From Gammaproteobacteria bacterium (GTDB lineage Bacteria; Pseudomonadota; Gammaproteobacteria; Burkholderiales; Thiobacillaceae), in contig JAHJNP010000068.1 in the NCBI GenBank assembly GCA_018820745.1, positions 1 through 21,385 of the forward strand: DNA of 21,385 nucleotides. Direction: 5' to 3'. The notes under the pieces were generated by a model. It saw only the letters and a program-made list of their open reading frames with translations, was not told where the DNA came from and did not search any database. Position numbers and translations under genes: made by a program. Numbering within the stretch: the stretch's first letter is position 1; each line of letters begins with the position of its first letter. This document shows positions 1 through 9,054 of the stretch, one piece after another.

Positions 1-419
1 GCGCGCGCGCCGAAGTCGTAGAGCACGTAGGCCAGGCCGAAGCTGGGGCCGTAGCGATGCAGCGTCGGCGCCGTTGCGCCGGAACTCGACAGCGAGCGGC
101 TCCGGGTAAAGTTCAGTTGCCCGGTCAGCGTCGGCCAGTTGGCGGCCTCCGCGCCATCCAGCCTTGCCGCCTCGGCCTGGATGCCGAGCCAGGCGGCGCG
201 CGCTTCGGGACGCTGGCGCAGGGCGTGCTCGGTCAGCGCGGCCAGGCTGTCGAAACGGGCAGGGGCGGGGCGGGCCGCCGGCGCCAGGACAGGCAGCGCA
301 TCGCGCTGCAGCCAGAATGCGCCGGGGCGCTCAGGCAGATCGAGCGCGGCTGCATGGCCCCACGACGACCACAGCGCAAGCGATGCGCACAACAGGAGGC
401 GATGTGGAATGGGGTTCAA
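1..419 (-). CDS. TolC-family outer-membrane efflux protein, N-terminal part (truncated by window edge)
   Basis: An open frame runs leftwards off the window and shows about 139 N-terminal residues. It begins with a short hydrophobic segment typical of a Sec signal peptide (RLLLCASLALWSSWGHAAA). A stretch typical of the first TolC/OEP repeat follows: SLAALTEHALRQRPEARAA, then a helix ending NWPTLTGQL, then YGPSFGLAYVLYDFGAR, which matches the family's 'L.W.LFDFG' strand motif. TolC-family proteins form trimeric outer-membrane channels for RND or ABC exporters and type I secretion; which partner this one serves is outside the window. An in-frame TAG lies just upstream, so the likely start is the TTG at 419-417, with only a weak ribosome site. 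An internal TTG seven codons later is possible. Family assignment is firm; the substrate is unknown. Confidence 0.8.
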   Translation of the reverse strand, partial: MNPIPHRLLLCASLALWSSWGHAAALDLPERPGAFWLQRDALPVLAPAARPAPARFDSLAALTEHALRQRPEARAAWLGIQAEAARLDGAEAANWPTLTGQLNFTRSRSLSSSGATAPTLHRYGPSFGLAYVLYDFGAR

Positions 420-702
420 GGTAAAGCGATTCTAAACGAGTCTCAAATCAGACTGTGCAGAATAGTCGCGAGATCCGGCTCCACCCGGGCGGGAAAATTG
501 GGCGCACATGCCCTGGCCGGCCGCTGGATCGAGCATGAACTGGAAGAACCCGATTTATCCCGTGCGCTGAAATATGCATGACATCAGGGACCGATAGGAT
601 GCTTCGCGTACCGGGTCGACTGAGTGTGGCGCTGAGGGACATCCGAAGACGCTGCCGACCGGCACAACCTACATTCATTCATTATTGAAAGGGAACTCCT
701 CC
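420..702. other. Intergenic region between divergent tolC-like and phoX-like genes
   Basis: No convincing gene. The short frames here (for example one ending near 581 and one on the minus strand 448-678) have no good ribosome site and no recognisable family. The last 30 bases before the phoX-like gene are AT-rich, with a repeated ATTCATTC at 672-684, and probably hold that gene's promoter or leader. No clear Pho box was seen. Confidence 0.5.
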
Positions 703-2091
703 ATGATGCTCAAGAAACTCTCGCTCGCAATCGGCCTGGTTCTGGCCGGGTCCACGGCCTTCGCCGGCGGCACCTCCTTCGAAGACTTCACCCCCATGGT
801 CGGTGATGTCGGCGCCGGCACGCTGCCCGAGTCAGCGCCCTACAAGCTGTCCTCGCCGCACTTCAGCCAGATCAACATCGCCAGCCGCGACGTGACCCAG
901 GCCAACCGTTTCGACAGCGGGAACTGGGACATGCACACCGTCAACGAGAACGGCCCCGAAGCCGGCCGCTTCCTGTTCACCGTGTTTGAAACCGGCCAGG
1001 CCGGCATCCAGCGCACCGATCTGCGCACCATGCAGACCGAGACCATCTGGCACAGCCCGGCGGCGTCCCCCGCGCTTGACAGCCACAAGTCTTTCGACGC
1101 CTCCCGCTGGACCCCGTGGGGCACATTCATCACCGCCGAGGAATCGTGGAGTGATCCGGCCGCCGTCCCCACCAGCCATTATGGCCGCCTGTTCGAAGTG
1201 ACCAATCCGCTGGCCGCTCCCGCCGACATCGTGATCAAGCACCGCGACATCCTGCCGCGCGTCTCGCACGAAGGCCTGGCGTTCGACAAGAAGAACAACC
1301 TGTACTTCATCGACGAGCGCAACGACAGCCACATTTTCAAGTTCACCTCGGCCAACCCGAAGGCCGACAACGGCGATGACTTCTTCGCCGCCGGCCAGAC
1401 CTTTGTGCTGCGCGTGGGCGACGGCACGGTTGAGGAAGCCACTGGCACCGCCACCTGGATTCCGCTGACCGACATGAACGGCATCGCGTTGCCCGGCGCA
1501 GTCATCGTCACCGACCCCAATGGCCTGACCGCGATCGACGGCCGCGCCACGCCGAACCTGCCCGAGTTCCTGGGCACCAACTTCGACCGTCCCGAAGATC
1601 TGGAAATCAAGACGCTGAAGAACGGCAAGCAGATGCTGTTCGTGGCGACCACCACCAACAGCAAGGTGTTTTCCATCGACCTGCGCACCAACACGGTCAA
1701 GCTGTTCGCCGACCAGAACACGCTGGACATGGCCACCGGCCAGCCCGTCGGTGCCACCTTCAAGAGCCCCGACAACCTGGCGATCGATGCCGACGGCAAC
1801 ATCTACATCGTCGAAGACCAGCCGGGCGGTATCGAAGACGTCTGGTTCGCCAAGGACGAGAACAACGACGGTGTGGCCGAAGCGGTTGGCAAGTGGGCCA
1901 GCCTGTCGACCGTCGGCGCGGAAAGCACCGGCCTGTACTTCGACCCGTTCAAGTCGAACACCGCCTACATCAACGTGCAGCACCCTTCCAGCAAGGTCGA
2001 TCGCACCATCATGCTCACCACGCCTTGCCAGAAGACGAAGGGCGACCATGGCCACCACTATGGTCATGACAAAGGTCACGACAAAGACTGA
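703..2091 (+). CDS. Secreted PhoX-like (DUF839) protein with histidine-rich C-terminus
   Basis: 462 residues from ATG 703, preceded by AAGGGA at good spacing; an in-frame ATG at 706 is equivalent. Residues 1-21 form a Sec signal peptide ending AFA. The body is a beta-propeller-like sequence of the PhoX/DUF839 family: WTPWGTFITAEESW (about 137-150), SHEGLAFDKKNNLYFIDE, RPEDLEI and SPDNLAIDADGNIYIVED. True PhoX enzymes are Ca/Fe-dependent phosphomonoesterases exported by Tat. Here there is no twin-arginine signal, and the family's 'WGT.LTCEE' cysteine, an iron ligand in characterised PhoX, is alanine. The last 15 residues (from GDHGHHYGH) contain five histidines and several acids, suggesting metal binding. 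Family membership is secure; phosphatase activity is not. The gene stands alone and ends at a strong terminator. Confidence 0.85.
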   Translation: MMLKKLSLAIGLVLAGSTAFAGGTSFEDFTPMVGDVGAGTLPESAPYKLSSPHFSQINIASRDVTQANRFDSGNWDMHTVNENGPEAGRFLFTVFETGQAGIQRTDLRTMQTETIWHSPAASPALDSHKSFDASRWTPWGTFITAEESWSDPAAVPTSHYGRLFEVTNPLAAPADIVIKHRDILPRVSHEGLAFDKKNNLYFIDERNDSHIFKFTSANPKADNGDDFFAAGQTFVLRVGDGTVEEATGTATWIPLTDMNGIALPGAVIVTDPNGLTAIDGRATPNLPEFLGTNFDRPEDLEIKTLKNGKQMLFVATTTNSKVFSIDLRTNTVKLFADQNTLDMATGQPVGATFKSPDNLAIDADGNIYIVEDQPGGIEDVWFAKDENNDGVAEAVGKWASLSTVGAESTGLYFDPFKSNTAYINVQHPSSKVDRTIMLTTPCQKTKGDHGHHYGHDKGHDKD

Positions 2092-2152
2092 ATGAGGCGG
2101 CCCTGAACAGGGCTTCCGCCTGCCGTCGGCTGGTTTGACGGCAGTTGATCTG

Positions 2153-2183
2153 GCCCCGCTGGCGCAAGCCAGCGGGGCTTTTT
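2153..2183 (+). terminator. Rho-independent terminator of the phoX-like gene
   Basis: A perfect 11-bp stem (2153-2163 with 2168-2178) closes a GCAA tetraloop and is followed by five T. It lies about 60 bases after the phoX-like stop codon and before the convergent DUF202 gene. Confidence 0.9.
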
Positions 2184-2226
2184 CATGCAGCACGCGCGGC
2201 AGCCTGTCCAGCGCGTCATCACACCG

Positions 2227-2245
2227 AAAACGCGCGGAATCGCGC
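2227..2245 (-). terminator. Weak terminator candidate for the oxyR-DUF202 operon
   Basis: Read on the minus strand, a 5-bp GC stem (2245-2241 with 2236-2232) with loop ATTC is followed by GTTTTC, just after the DUF202 stop codon. The stem is short, so this is tentative. Confidence 0.4.
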
Positions 2246-2251
2246 CGGCAA

Positions 2252-2617
2252 TCAGAGTTCTGAAAACAGATACGCCAGCACCGCGATGCCCAGTACCACC
2301 ACCGACAGGTTCATCGCGATCCCCGACCAGGTGCAATAGCGCGCGGGAATTCCGATCGGCTTCAGCGTAGCGAGCACACGCCGGAACTGCACAATGGAGA
2401 ACCCGATCACCGTCAGCGCCAGGATGATGAAGGCGATGCCGATCCAGAATGACAGATCGCGCCCTGAGTGGCTTGGGTCCTGACGCAGCAAGTGGAGAAA
2501 CAGACCGAAGCGCTCCAGCACGAAGCCGAATGCCATCAGGGTGAGCCCGGTACGGGTCCACGCCATCAGCGTGCGTTCGGCGGCGAAAAAGACGCGCGGG
2601 TCGTTGCGATCGGACAT
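2252..2617 (-). CDS. DUF202 (YidH-type) small inner-membrane protein
   Basis: 121 residues from ATG 2617. The N-terminus (DPRVFFAAERTLMAWTRTGL) is the hallmark of DUF202/YidH proteins. Three membrane helices are predicted at about residues 20-40, 55-77 and 97-118. No biochemical function is established for the family. The start lies 2 nt after the oxyR stop codon, so the two genes are almost certainly cotranscribed and perhaps translationally coupled. A longer frame continues upstream inside oxyR but adds only unrelated Arg-rich sequence. The position behind a peroxide sensor suggests, but does not prove, a role in oxidative-stress physiology. Confidence 0.85.
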   Translation of the reverse strand: MSDRNDPRVFFAAERTLMAWTRTGLTLMAFGFVLERFGLFLHLLRQDPSHSGRDLSFWIGIAFIILALTVIGFSIVQFRRVLATLKPIGIPARYCTWSGIAMNLSVVVLGIAVLAYLFSEL

Positions 2618-2619
2618 GT

Positions 2620-3525
2620 CTAGACGGGCTCCACATCGCCGGGCAGCGCGTTTTTCAAGGTCTGCGCCAGTTGCTCGAAGGTCTCCGGGAACGGCGCACG
2701 CTTGCGCCACACCAAGGCAATGGTGCGCCCCGGCGGCGGCGACTTGAAGGGGCGGATTTCGACCGCCTTTTTGCTGACGCGCGGCCCGGCGTCCACCGCC
2801 AGCGCCGGCAGTAGCGTCAGTCCCAGCCCCATCGCCACCATCTGGCGCAGGGTTTCCAGGCTGGTGGCGCGCACCTCCTCGCGGCCGCGCGAGCCGGTGC
2901 CGCAGACGTCGAGCGCCTGATCGCGCAGGCAGTGCCCTTCGTCGAGCAGCAGAAGTTTCTCGTTGATGATGTCGGACACCTTCAAGGTGTCGCGTTTGGC
3001 GAGCGGGTGCCCGGCGGGCAGCGCGGCCAAAAAGGGTTCGTAGAACAGCGGCTCGACGCGCAGGCTGTCGTCGCTGACGGGCAGCGCCAGCAGGCCTGCA
3101 TCGAGCTTGCCGTCGACCAGGTGCTGCAGAATCTGCGGCGTCATTTCCTCGCGCAGCAGCAGCCGCAGGTCGGGGTGCTTTTTGTGCACCAGGGTCAGCG
3201 CATGCGGCAGGTAGTACGGCCCCAGTGTGGGGATCACGCCGAGGTGGATCGTGCGTGCCATCGGGTCCTGGGCATGCTTCGCCAGTTCACGAATGCGCTC
3301 GGATTCCTCGACGATGCTGCGCGCGGCCTGCAGGATTTCGCGACCGATCGGCGTCGGGGTGACGCGCTTCAGGCTGCGATCGAACAGCGTCACGCCGAGA
3401 AAATCCTCCAGCTTCTTGATCTGGGTGGACAGCGTCGACTGGGTGATGAAGCAGGCCTCGGCTGCACGGCCGAAATGGCCGTGATCGGCCAGCGCCACCA
3501 GATATCTCAATTCTTGCAGGGTCAT
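2620..3525 (-). CDS. oxyR: OxyR, LysR-family hydrogen peroxide sensor
   Basis: 301 residues, close to the usual OxyR length. An N-terminal winged HTH (about 1-60, with GRAAEACFITQSTLSTQIKK) precedes a LysR substrate/regulatory domain. The redox cysteines are Cys199 and Cys208 in GHCLRDQALDVC, the same numbers and spacing as in E. coli OxyR, where peroxide drives their disulfide and activates target promoters. The region TPTLGPYYLP is also typical of OxyR. The gene is divergent from katG, a classical OxyR target, across a 117-bp gap, and is followed 2 nt later by the DUF202 gene. Autoregulation through the shared gap is likely by family precedent. Confidence 0.95.
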   Translation of the reverse strand: MTLQELRYLVALADHGHFGRAAEACFITQSTLSTQIKKLEDFLGVTLFDRSLKRVTPTPIGREILQAARSIVEESERIRELAKHAQDPMARTIHLGVIPTLGPYYLPHALTLVHKKHPDLRLLLREEMTPQILQHLVDGKLDAGLLALPVSDDSLRVEPLFYEPFLAALPAGHPLAKRDTLKVSDIINEKLLLLDEGHCLRDQALDVCGTGSRGREEVRATSLETLRQMVAMGLGLTLLPALAVDAGPRVSKKAVEIRPFKSPPPGRTIALVWRKRAPFPETFEQLAQTLKNALPGDVEPV

Positions 3526-3540
3526 GACAGTCGTTCGATT

Positions 3541-3597
3541 TTGTCAATGAATTCATTCTAGACTATTCATTATACAAATTCTCATTCATGGTCTTAA
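3541..3597. promoter_or_regulatory. oxyR/katG divergent promoter region with palindrome
   Basis: The AT-rich gap carries a perfect TATAAT on the minus strand (3574-3569) with TTAAGA 17 bp upstream (3597-3592), a good sigma-70 promoter for oxyR with a leader of roughly 37 nt. On the plus strand, TTGTCA (3541-3546) and TATTCA (3564-3569) sit 17 bp apart as a candidate katG promoter. A perfect 12-bp palindrome AATGAATTCATT (3546-3557) and a further ATTCATT (3565-3571) overlap both. I did not find a clean full ATAG-N7-CTAT OxyR consensus, so the exact operator is inferred. Confidence 0.6.
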
Positions 3598-3603
3598 ATG
3601 TAG

Positions 3604-5823
<2,220 letters not shown>

Positions 5824-5845
5824 CCTCGGGGATAAACCTGACGCC

Positions 5846-5868
5846 GGGCGGGGCGCAAAGCCCCGCCC
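5846..5868 (+). terminator. Hairpin after katG (no U-tract)
   Basis: A perfect 9-bp GC-only stem (5846-5854 with 5860-5868) with loop GCAAA lies 23 bases after the katG stop. There is no T-run after it, so it may stabilise the mRNA end or act with Rho rather than terminate on its own. Confidence 0.5.
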
Positions 5869-5889
5869 AAACCATCAAAAAGAGAAAAC

Positions 5890-6081
5890 ATGATCGCCAT
5901 CAGCATGTTGAGTACTGACGATGAATACCGCCGCGATTCGATCGCGTCCGCACCGGACTATCCCGCTCCCACGCATCCGCTTCGCCGCGCGTTGACACAT
6001 GCGCTGGTCATGATCGGCCTCGGCCTCGGCGTCGGCGGCATGGCCGCAGTGGACGCTGATGAAGCGCCGGGCATTGGCTAA
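5890..6081 (+). CDS. Small putative membrane protein, 63 aa, unknown
   Basis: ATG 5890 follows a purine-rich AAAAAGAGAAAAC leader. The protein has a polar, Pro/Arg-containing first half and a single hydrophobic segment at about residues 34-53 (THALVMIGLGLGVGGMAAV), then an acidic tail. It ends 9 nt before the ZIP transporter start, consistent with cotranscription. I recognise no family. The opposite strand is also open here because of high GC, so coding status is uncertain. Confidence 0.45.
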   Translation: MIAISMLSTDDEYRRDSIASAPDYPAPTHPLRRALTHALVMIGLGLGVGGMAAVDADEAPGIG

Positions 6082-6090
6082 AGTGAATCC

Positions 6091-7008
6091 ATGAACATCG
6101 CCGCCCGTGCCTTGCAGGATTATTTTGCCGACCCGCGTCACGCCGTCGCACTCAAATTCGGCAGCGGCGGCCTGGTACTCGCGTTGCTGGCGGGGCTGGG
6201 GTGGGTGGCGTGGGCACAGGGCGGCACCCGGCTCGACACCCCGATGGGGATGGCGCTCGCCGGTTCCGCCGTGGCGGCGCTGGCCACCGCGCTGGGCGCA
6301 TTGCCGGCGCTGTTCATCCGCAAGATTTCCACGCGATGGGAAGACATCATGCTCGGCTTCGGCGCCGGCGTGATGGCGGCGGCGGCGGCTTTTTCGCTGA
6401 TCCTGCCGGGGGTCGAGGCAGGCACCGACATCCTCGGCAGCAAGCCGGCGGGCGCCGCCATTGTTGCCGTAGGAATGGTGCTGGGCGCGCTGTTCCTGCT
6501 GCTGGCCGACAAGGCGGTGCCGCACGAGCATCCCGGCGCCGGCCGCCACGGACCCGGATGGGTGAAGCTGCGCCGCGTCTGGCTGATGGTGTTCGCCATC
6601 GCGCTGCACAACTTCCCCGAAGGCATGGCGATCGGCGTCGGCTTTTCCGGCGGCGACACCTCGGTCGGCGTGCCGCTGGCCGCGGCGATCGCGATCCAGG
6701 ATATCCCGGAAGGCCTGGTGGTCGCGGTGGCGCTGCGCACCATCGCCTACGCGCCGTGGCAGGCGGTCGCCTTCGCCGCGCTCACCGGGCTGGCTGAGCC
6801 GCTCGGCGCCATCGTCGGCGTCGCGCTCACCTCGGGATTCGCGCCGCTCTACCCGGCCGGGCTGGGCTTTGCCGCCGGCGCGATGATCTGGGTGGTGTCG
6901 CACGAAATCATTCCGGAAACCCACCGCAAGGGCCACGAGCAGGCCGCCACGTTGGGCATCATCGGCGGTTTCGTCGTCATGATGATGCTGGACACCGCAC
7001 TGGGATAA
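6091..7008 (+). CDS. ZIP-family divalent metal transporter (GufA/ZupT-like)
   Basis: 305 residues with about eight hydrophobic segments. The ZIP signature histidine/glutamate motifs are present: HNFPEG at 173-178 (TM4) and QDIPEG at 203-208 (TM5, Gln for the more usual His), plus HEIIPE at 271-276. A short His-containing loop (PHEHPGAGRHGPG, 144-156) precedes TM4. ZIP proteins import Zn, Fe or Mn into the cytoplasm across the inner membrane; the metal cannot be told from sequence. The N-terminus (about 45 residues with an extra hydrophobic helix) resembles GufA-type members. Its place downstream of katG may link metal supply to peroxide defence, which is inference. Confidence 0.9.
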   Translation: MNIAARALQDYFADPRHAVALKFGSGGLVLALLAGLGWVAWAQGGTRLDTPMGMALAGSAVAALATALGALPALFIRKISTRWEDIMLGFGAGVMAAAAAFSLILPGVEAGTDILGSKPAGAAIVAVGMVLGALFLLLADKAVPHEHPGAGRHGPGWVKLRRVWLMVFAIALHNFPEGMAIGVGFSGGDTSVGVPLAAAIAIQDIPEGLVVAVALRTIAYAPWQAVAFAALTGLAEPLGAIVGVALTSGFAPLYPAGLGFAAGAMIWVVSHEIIPETHRKGHEQAATLGIIGGFVVMMMLDTALG

Positions 7009-7021
7009 GGCTGCAATCCGT

Positions 7022-7041
7022 GCCGGCGCCAGCGCGCCGGC
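7022..7041. terminator. Bidirectional hairpin between convergent ZIP and HPP genes
   Basis: A perfect 8-bp GC stem (7022-7029 with 7034-7041) with loop CAGC fills the 35-bp gap between the two convergent stop codons. There is no T-tract on either side, so the termination role is only suggested by position. Confidence 0.45.
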
Positions 7042-7043
7042 CG

Positions 7044-7751
7044 TCAGCGCACGGCTTCGGCCGGCTGTGACGTGGCTTCCGGGGCGGGCTGCGGTTGCCC
7101 CGCCAGCGCCAGCGCATAAATCCGCTGCAGGTCGTCTTCGCTGATGTCGACGAAGGTGTCGATCTGGGACAGCGCGTAAACCAGGCTGCTGTGCGGAATC
7201 ATGCTTTTTTCGGCTGTCATGGCAACGGGCTTGGTGCGCTGATGCCAGCTTTGCGGGTAGCGCCGCCAGGCGAACGGATAGTTGAACACCACCGCCACCG
7301 TCACCAGCACGACGATATTGAGCAGCACCGGGCTGAACAGGTAGCCATAGCCGAGCGCATGCACGGTTTCGCCCCCGAGCACGGCGTACAGCGCGGTCGC
7401 CCCGCCAGGCGGATGCAGGCAGCGCAGGCCGTACATGGCGGCGATCGACAGCGCCACCGCCAGCGAGGCCGCCAGCATCGGCTCGCCGCCCAGCCAGCGC
7501 GCGCAGGTCACGCCGATCAGCGCCGACACCAGATGGCCGCCGAGTACCGGCCACGGCTGCGACATCGCACCATGCGGCGCGGCAAACAGCAGCACGGCCG
7601 ACGCCCCCATCGATGCGATCGCCAGCACGCCGCCGTGGCCGTCGAGCCAGAAATGGCTGGTCCACAGCACCGCAAGGATGCCGAGCAGGCCGCCGGCAGC
7701 CGAAATCCAGTGCTCGCGCTCCGAAACCGAATAGGCCAGCCTGCGCACCAT
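7044..7751 (-). CDS. HPP-family integral membrane protein
   Basis: 235 residues from ATG 7751. This start overlaps the stop codon of the upstream DsrC-like gene (TGATG) and has GGAG at good spacing, so translational coupling is likely; the frame stays open 16 codons further upstream. Five or so hydrophobic segments occupy residues 15-160. The family signature is LRCLHPPGGATAL (109-121), with the namesake HPP at 113-115. Residues after about 165 form a soluble tail with IDTFVDISEDDLQRIYALAL. HPP-domain proteins have been linked to nitrite transport in cyanobacteria and chloroplasts; the role of this bacterial member is unknown. Confidence 0.85.
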   Translation of the reverse strand: MVRRLAYSVSEREHWISAAGGLLGILAVLWTSHFWLDGHGGVLAIASMGASAVLLFAAPHGAMSQPWPVLGGHLVSALIGVTCARWLGGEPMLAASLAVALSIAAMYGLRCLHPPGGATALYAVLGGETVHALGYGYLFSPVLLNIVVLVTVAVVFNYPFAWRRYPQSWHQRTKPVAMTAEKSMIPHSSLVYALSQIDTFVDISEDDLQRIYALALAGQPQPAPEATSQPAEAVR

Positions 7752-8089
7752 CAACCCGTGCTCCAGGCGCGGGGCCGCCTCATGCCGGCTATTTTGCAAG
7801 CCTGCTTCACGTAGCCGTAGGGGTAAAGGTCGAACAGCTTCTTCTGCGCATCCCTCCCCATCCGCTCGGCCAGGTGCTTGATGACGAAGCGGGCATCGGC
7901 GATGACCTGATGCTCCTCGTAGTGGTCGCGCATGAAGCGGATCGTGTCCCAGTGGTCGTCGGTGAGCTGGATGTTTTCTTCCTGGGCCAGGGCTTGAGCC
8001 ACCTCCTCGTTCCAGTTTTCGGGCTCGATCAGATAGCCCTCAGCATCGCGCTCGGGCATCAAGGCCGCGAAATCGGGGGTTTGATTCAT
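7751..8089 (-). CDS. TusE/DsrC-family protein lacking the penultimate cysteine
   Basis: 112 residues from ATG 8089, with AAGGAG just upstream. The fold markers of DsrC/TusE are clear: DAEGYLIEPENWNEEVAQAL, LTDDHWDTIRFMRDHYEE and the C-terminal arm LYPYGYVKQACKIAGM. In DsrC two cysteines on this arm, ten residues apart, carry trisulfide or persulfide sulfur; TusE keeps only the penultimate one for tRNA thiolation. Here Cys98 matches the inner cysteine, but the penultimate position is Trp109 (ending RPRAWSTG). The protein therefore cannot act as a normal TusE or full DsrC and may be a regulatory or specialised sulfur-trafficking paralogue. It is the first gene of an operon with the HPP gene and is divergent from a LysR regulator. 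Confidence 0.88.
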   Translation of the reverse strand: MNQTPDFAALMPERDAEGYLIEPENWNEEVAQALAQEENIQLTDDHWDTIRFMRDHYEEHQVIADARFVIKHLAERMGRDAQKKLFDLYPYGYVKQACKIAGMRRPRAWSTG

Positions 8090-8166
8090 GGCAGGCTCCT
8101 TCTGTTGCGATGGAGCCAGTTTAGGGATCTCTTATATATCCATCCAACGATAAATTTTGCTATCTA

Positions 8167-8185
8167 ATATCGAATAATTCGATAT
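8167..8185. promoter_or_regulatory. Candidate LysR operator, 19-bp palindrome
   Basis: ATATCGAATAATTCGATAT is a perfect 9-bp inverted repeat around one central base and contains the LysR T-N11-A core. It lies 11 bases before the LysR gene start, in the 107-bp AT-rich gap shared with the DsrC-like/HPP operon. A TATATAA on the minus strand (rc of bases near 8132-8139) could be the -10 of that operon. Binding by the adjacent LysR protein is inferred from position. Confidence 0.7.
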
Positions 8186-8196
8186 ATAAACCCCGC

Positions 8197-9054
8197 ATGG
8201 ATACCGAACTCGCCCGCACCTTCCTGACGGTGGCCGCCACCGGCAACTTCGTCGCCGCCGCCAGCCGCCTGCACGTCACCCAATCGACCGTGAGCGCCCG
8301 CATCCACACGCTGGAAGCCGCGCTCGGCGCCCGCCTGTTCCAGCGCGGCCGCAACGGCGCCGAACTGACGCCGGCCGGCAAGCGCTTTATGCGCCACGCC
8401 AAGCACCTGGTGCGCACGGTGGAGCAGGCGCGCCACGACGTCGGCCTGCCGCAGGGCTTTCGCGACGTGCTGACGCTGTCGGGAAGGATCGCGCTGTGGG
8501 AAGGTTTTCTGCCGCACTGGGTGGCGTGGATGCGCGAGGCCGCGCCGGATGTGTCGCTGCGCCTGGAAATCGGCTTCGAGGCCGACATCATGCAGGGGCT
8601 GATCGAGGGCACCGTCGACATCGGCGTGATGTACACGCCGACCTCGCGCTCCGGCCTTACGGTCGAGCCGCTGTTCGACGAAACCCTGCTGCTGGTGACC
8701 AGCGACCTCAAACGCGGCTGGCCGGATGAGGGTTACATTCACATCGACTGGGGGCCGGAATTCCACGCCCAGTTCAGTGACCATCATCCCGACGCCCCGA
8801 CGCCCGCGCTGGTCGCCAACATCGGCTGGCTCGGCGTGCAGCAGCTGCTGACCTACGGCGGCAGCGGCTATTTTCCGCTGCGTCTGGTGAGGGCTTACAT
8901 CGAAGCGGGACAACTGTGGCGCGTGCCGCATGCCCCGCAGTTCAAGCTGCCCGCGTGGATGGTGTACCCGCGCGACAGCGACAACGCCACCCTGAAAAAC
9001 GCCCTCGACGGCCTGCGCCAGCTGGCGCGCGAGGAACAAGCGCACGGCGAATGA
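8197..9054 (+). CDS. LysR-family transcriptional regulator
   Basis: 285 residues from ATG 8197, with no clear Shine-Dalgarno sequence and AT-rich DNA right up to the start, so the message may be nearly leaderless. The N-terminal winged HTH (about 1-60; FVAAASRLHVTQSTVSARIHTLE) is followed by a LysR effector domain with the usual GTVDIGVMYTP and LLLVTSD segments. It resembles the HdfR-type subgroup only in general terms. It is divergent from the DsrC-like/HPP operon with a palindrome in between, so it probably controls that operon and itself. The effector is unknown. Confidence 0.9.
   Translation: MDTELARTFLTVAATGNFVAAASRLHVTQSTVSARIHTLEAALGARLFQRGRNGAELTPAGKRFMRHAKHLVRTVEQARHDVGLPQGFRDVLTLSGRIALWEGFLPHWVAWMREAAPDVSLRLEIGFEADIMQGLIEGTVDIGVMYTPTSRSGLTVEPLFDETLLLVTSDLKRGWPDEGYIHIDWGPEFHAQFSDHHPDAPTPALVANIGWLGVQQLLTYGGSGYFPLRLVRAYIEAGQLWRVPHAPQFKLPAWMVYPRDSDNATLKNALDGLRQLAREEQAHGE

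Noticed and set aside
57..581. 174-residue plus-strand frame antisense to the tolC-like gene, with a protein-like end (WIEHELEEPDLSRALKYA)
   Set aside because: Most of it is antisense to the better-supported TolC N-terminus; no ribosome site or family could be assigned to the 3' part.
448..678. 76-residue minus-strand frame upstream of the tolC-like gene
   Set aside because: No ribosome site, no family, and it would fill the promoter region of both divergent genes.
832..2193. 453-residue minus-strand frame opposite the phoX-like gene
   Set aside because: Shadow of a GC-rich gene; crosses the strong terminator and has no recognisable motif.
5875..7665. 596-residue minus-strand frame spanning the ZIP and part of the HPP gene
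   Set aside because: Arg/Ala/Gly-rich shadow with no family features; both overlapped genes have clear signatures.
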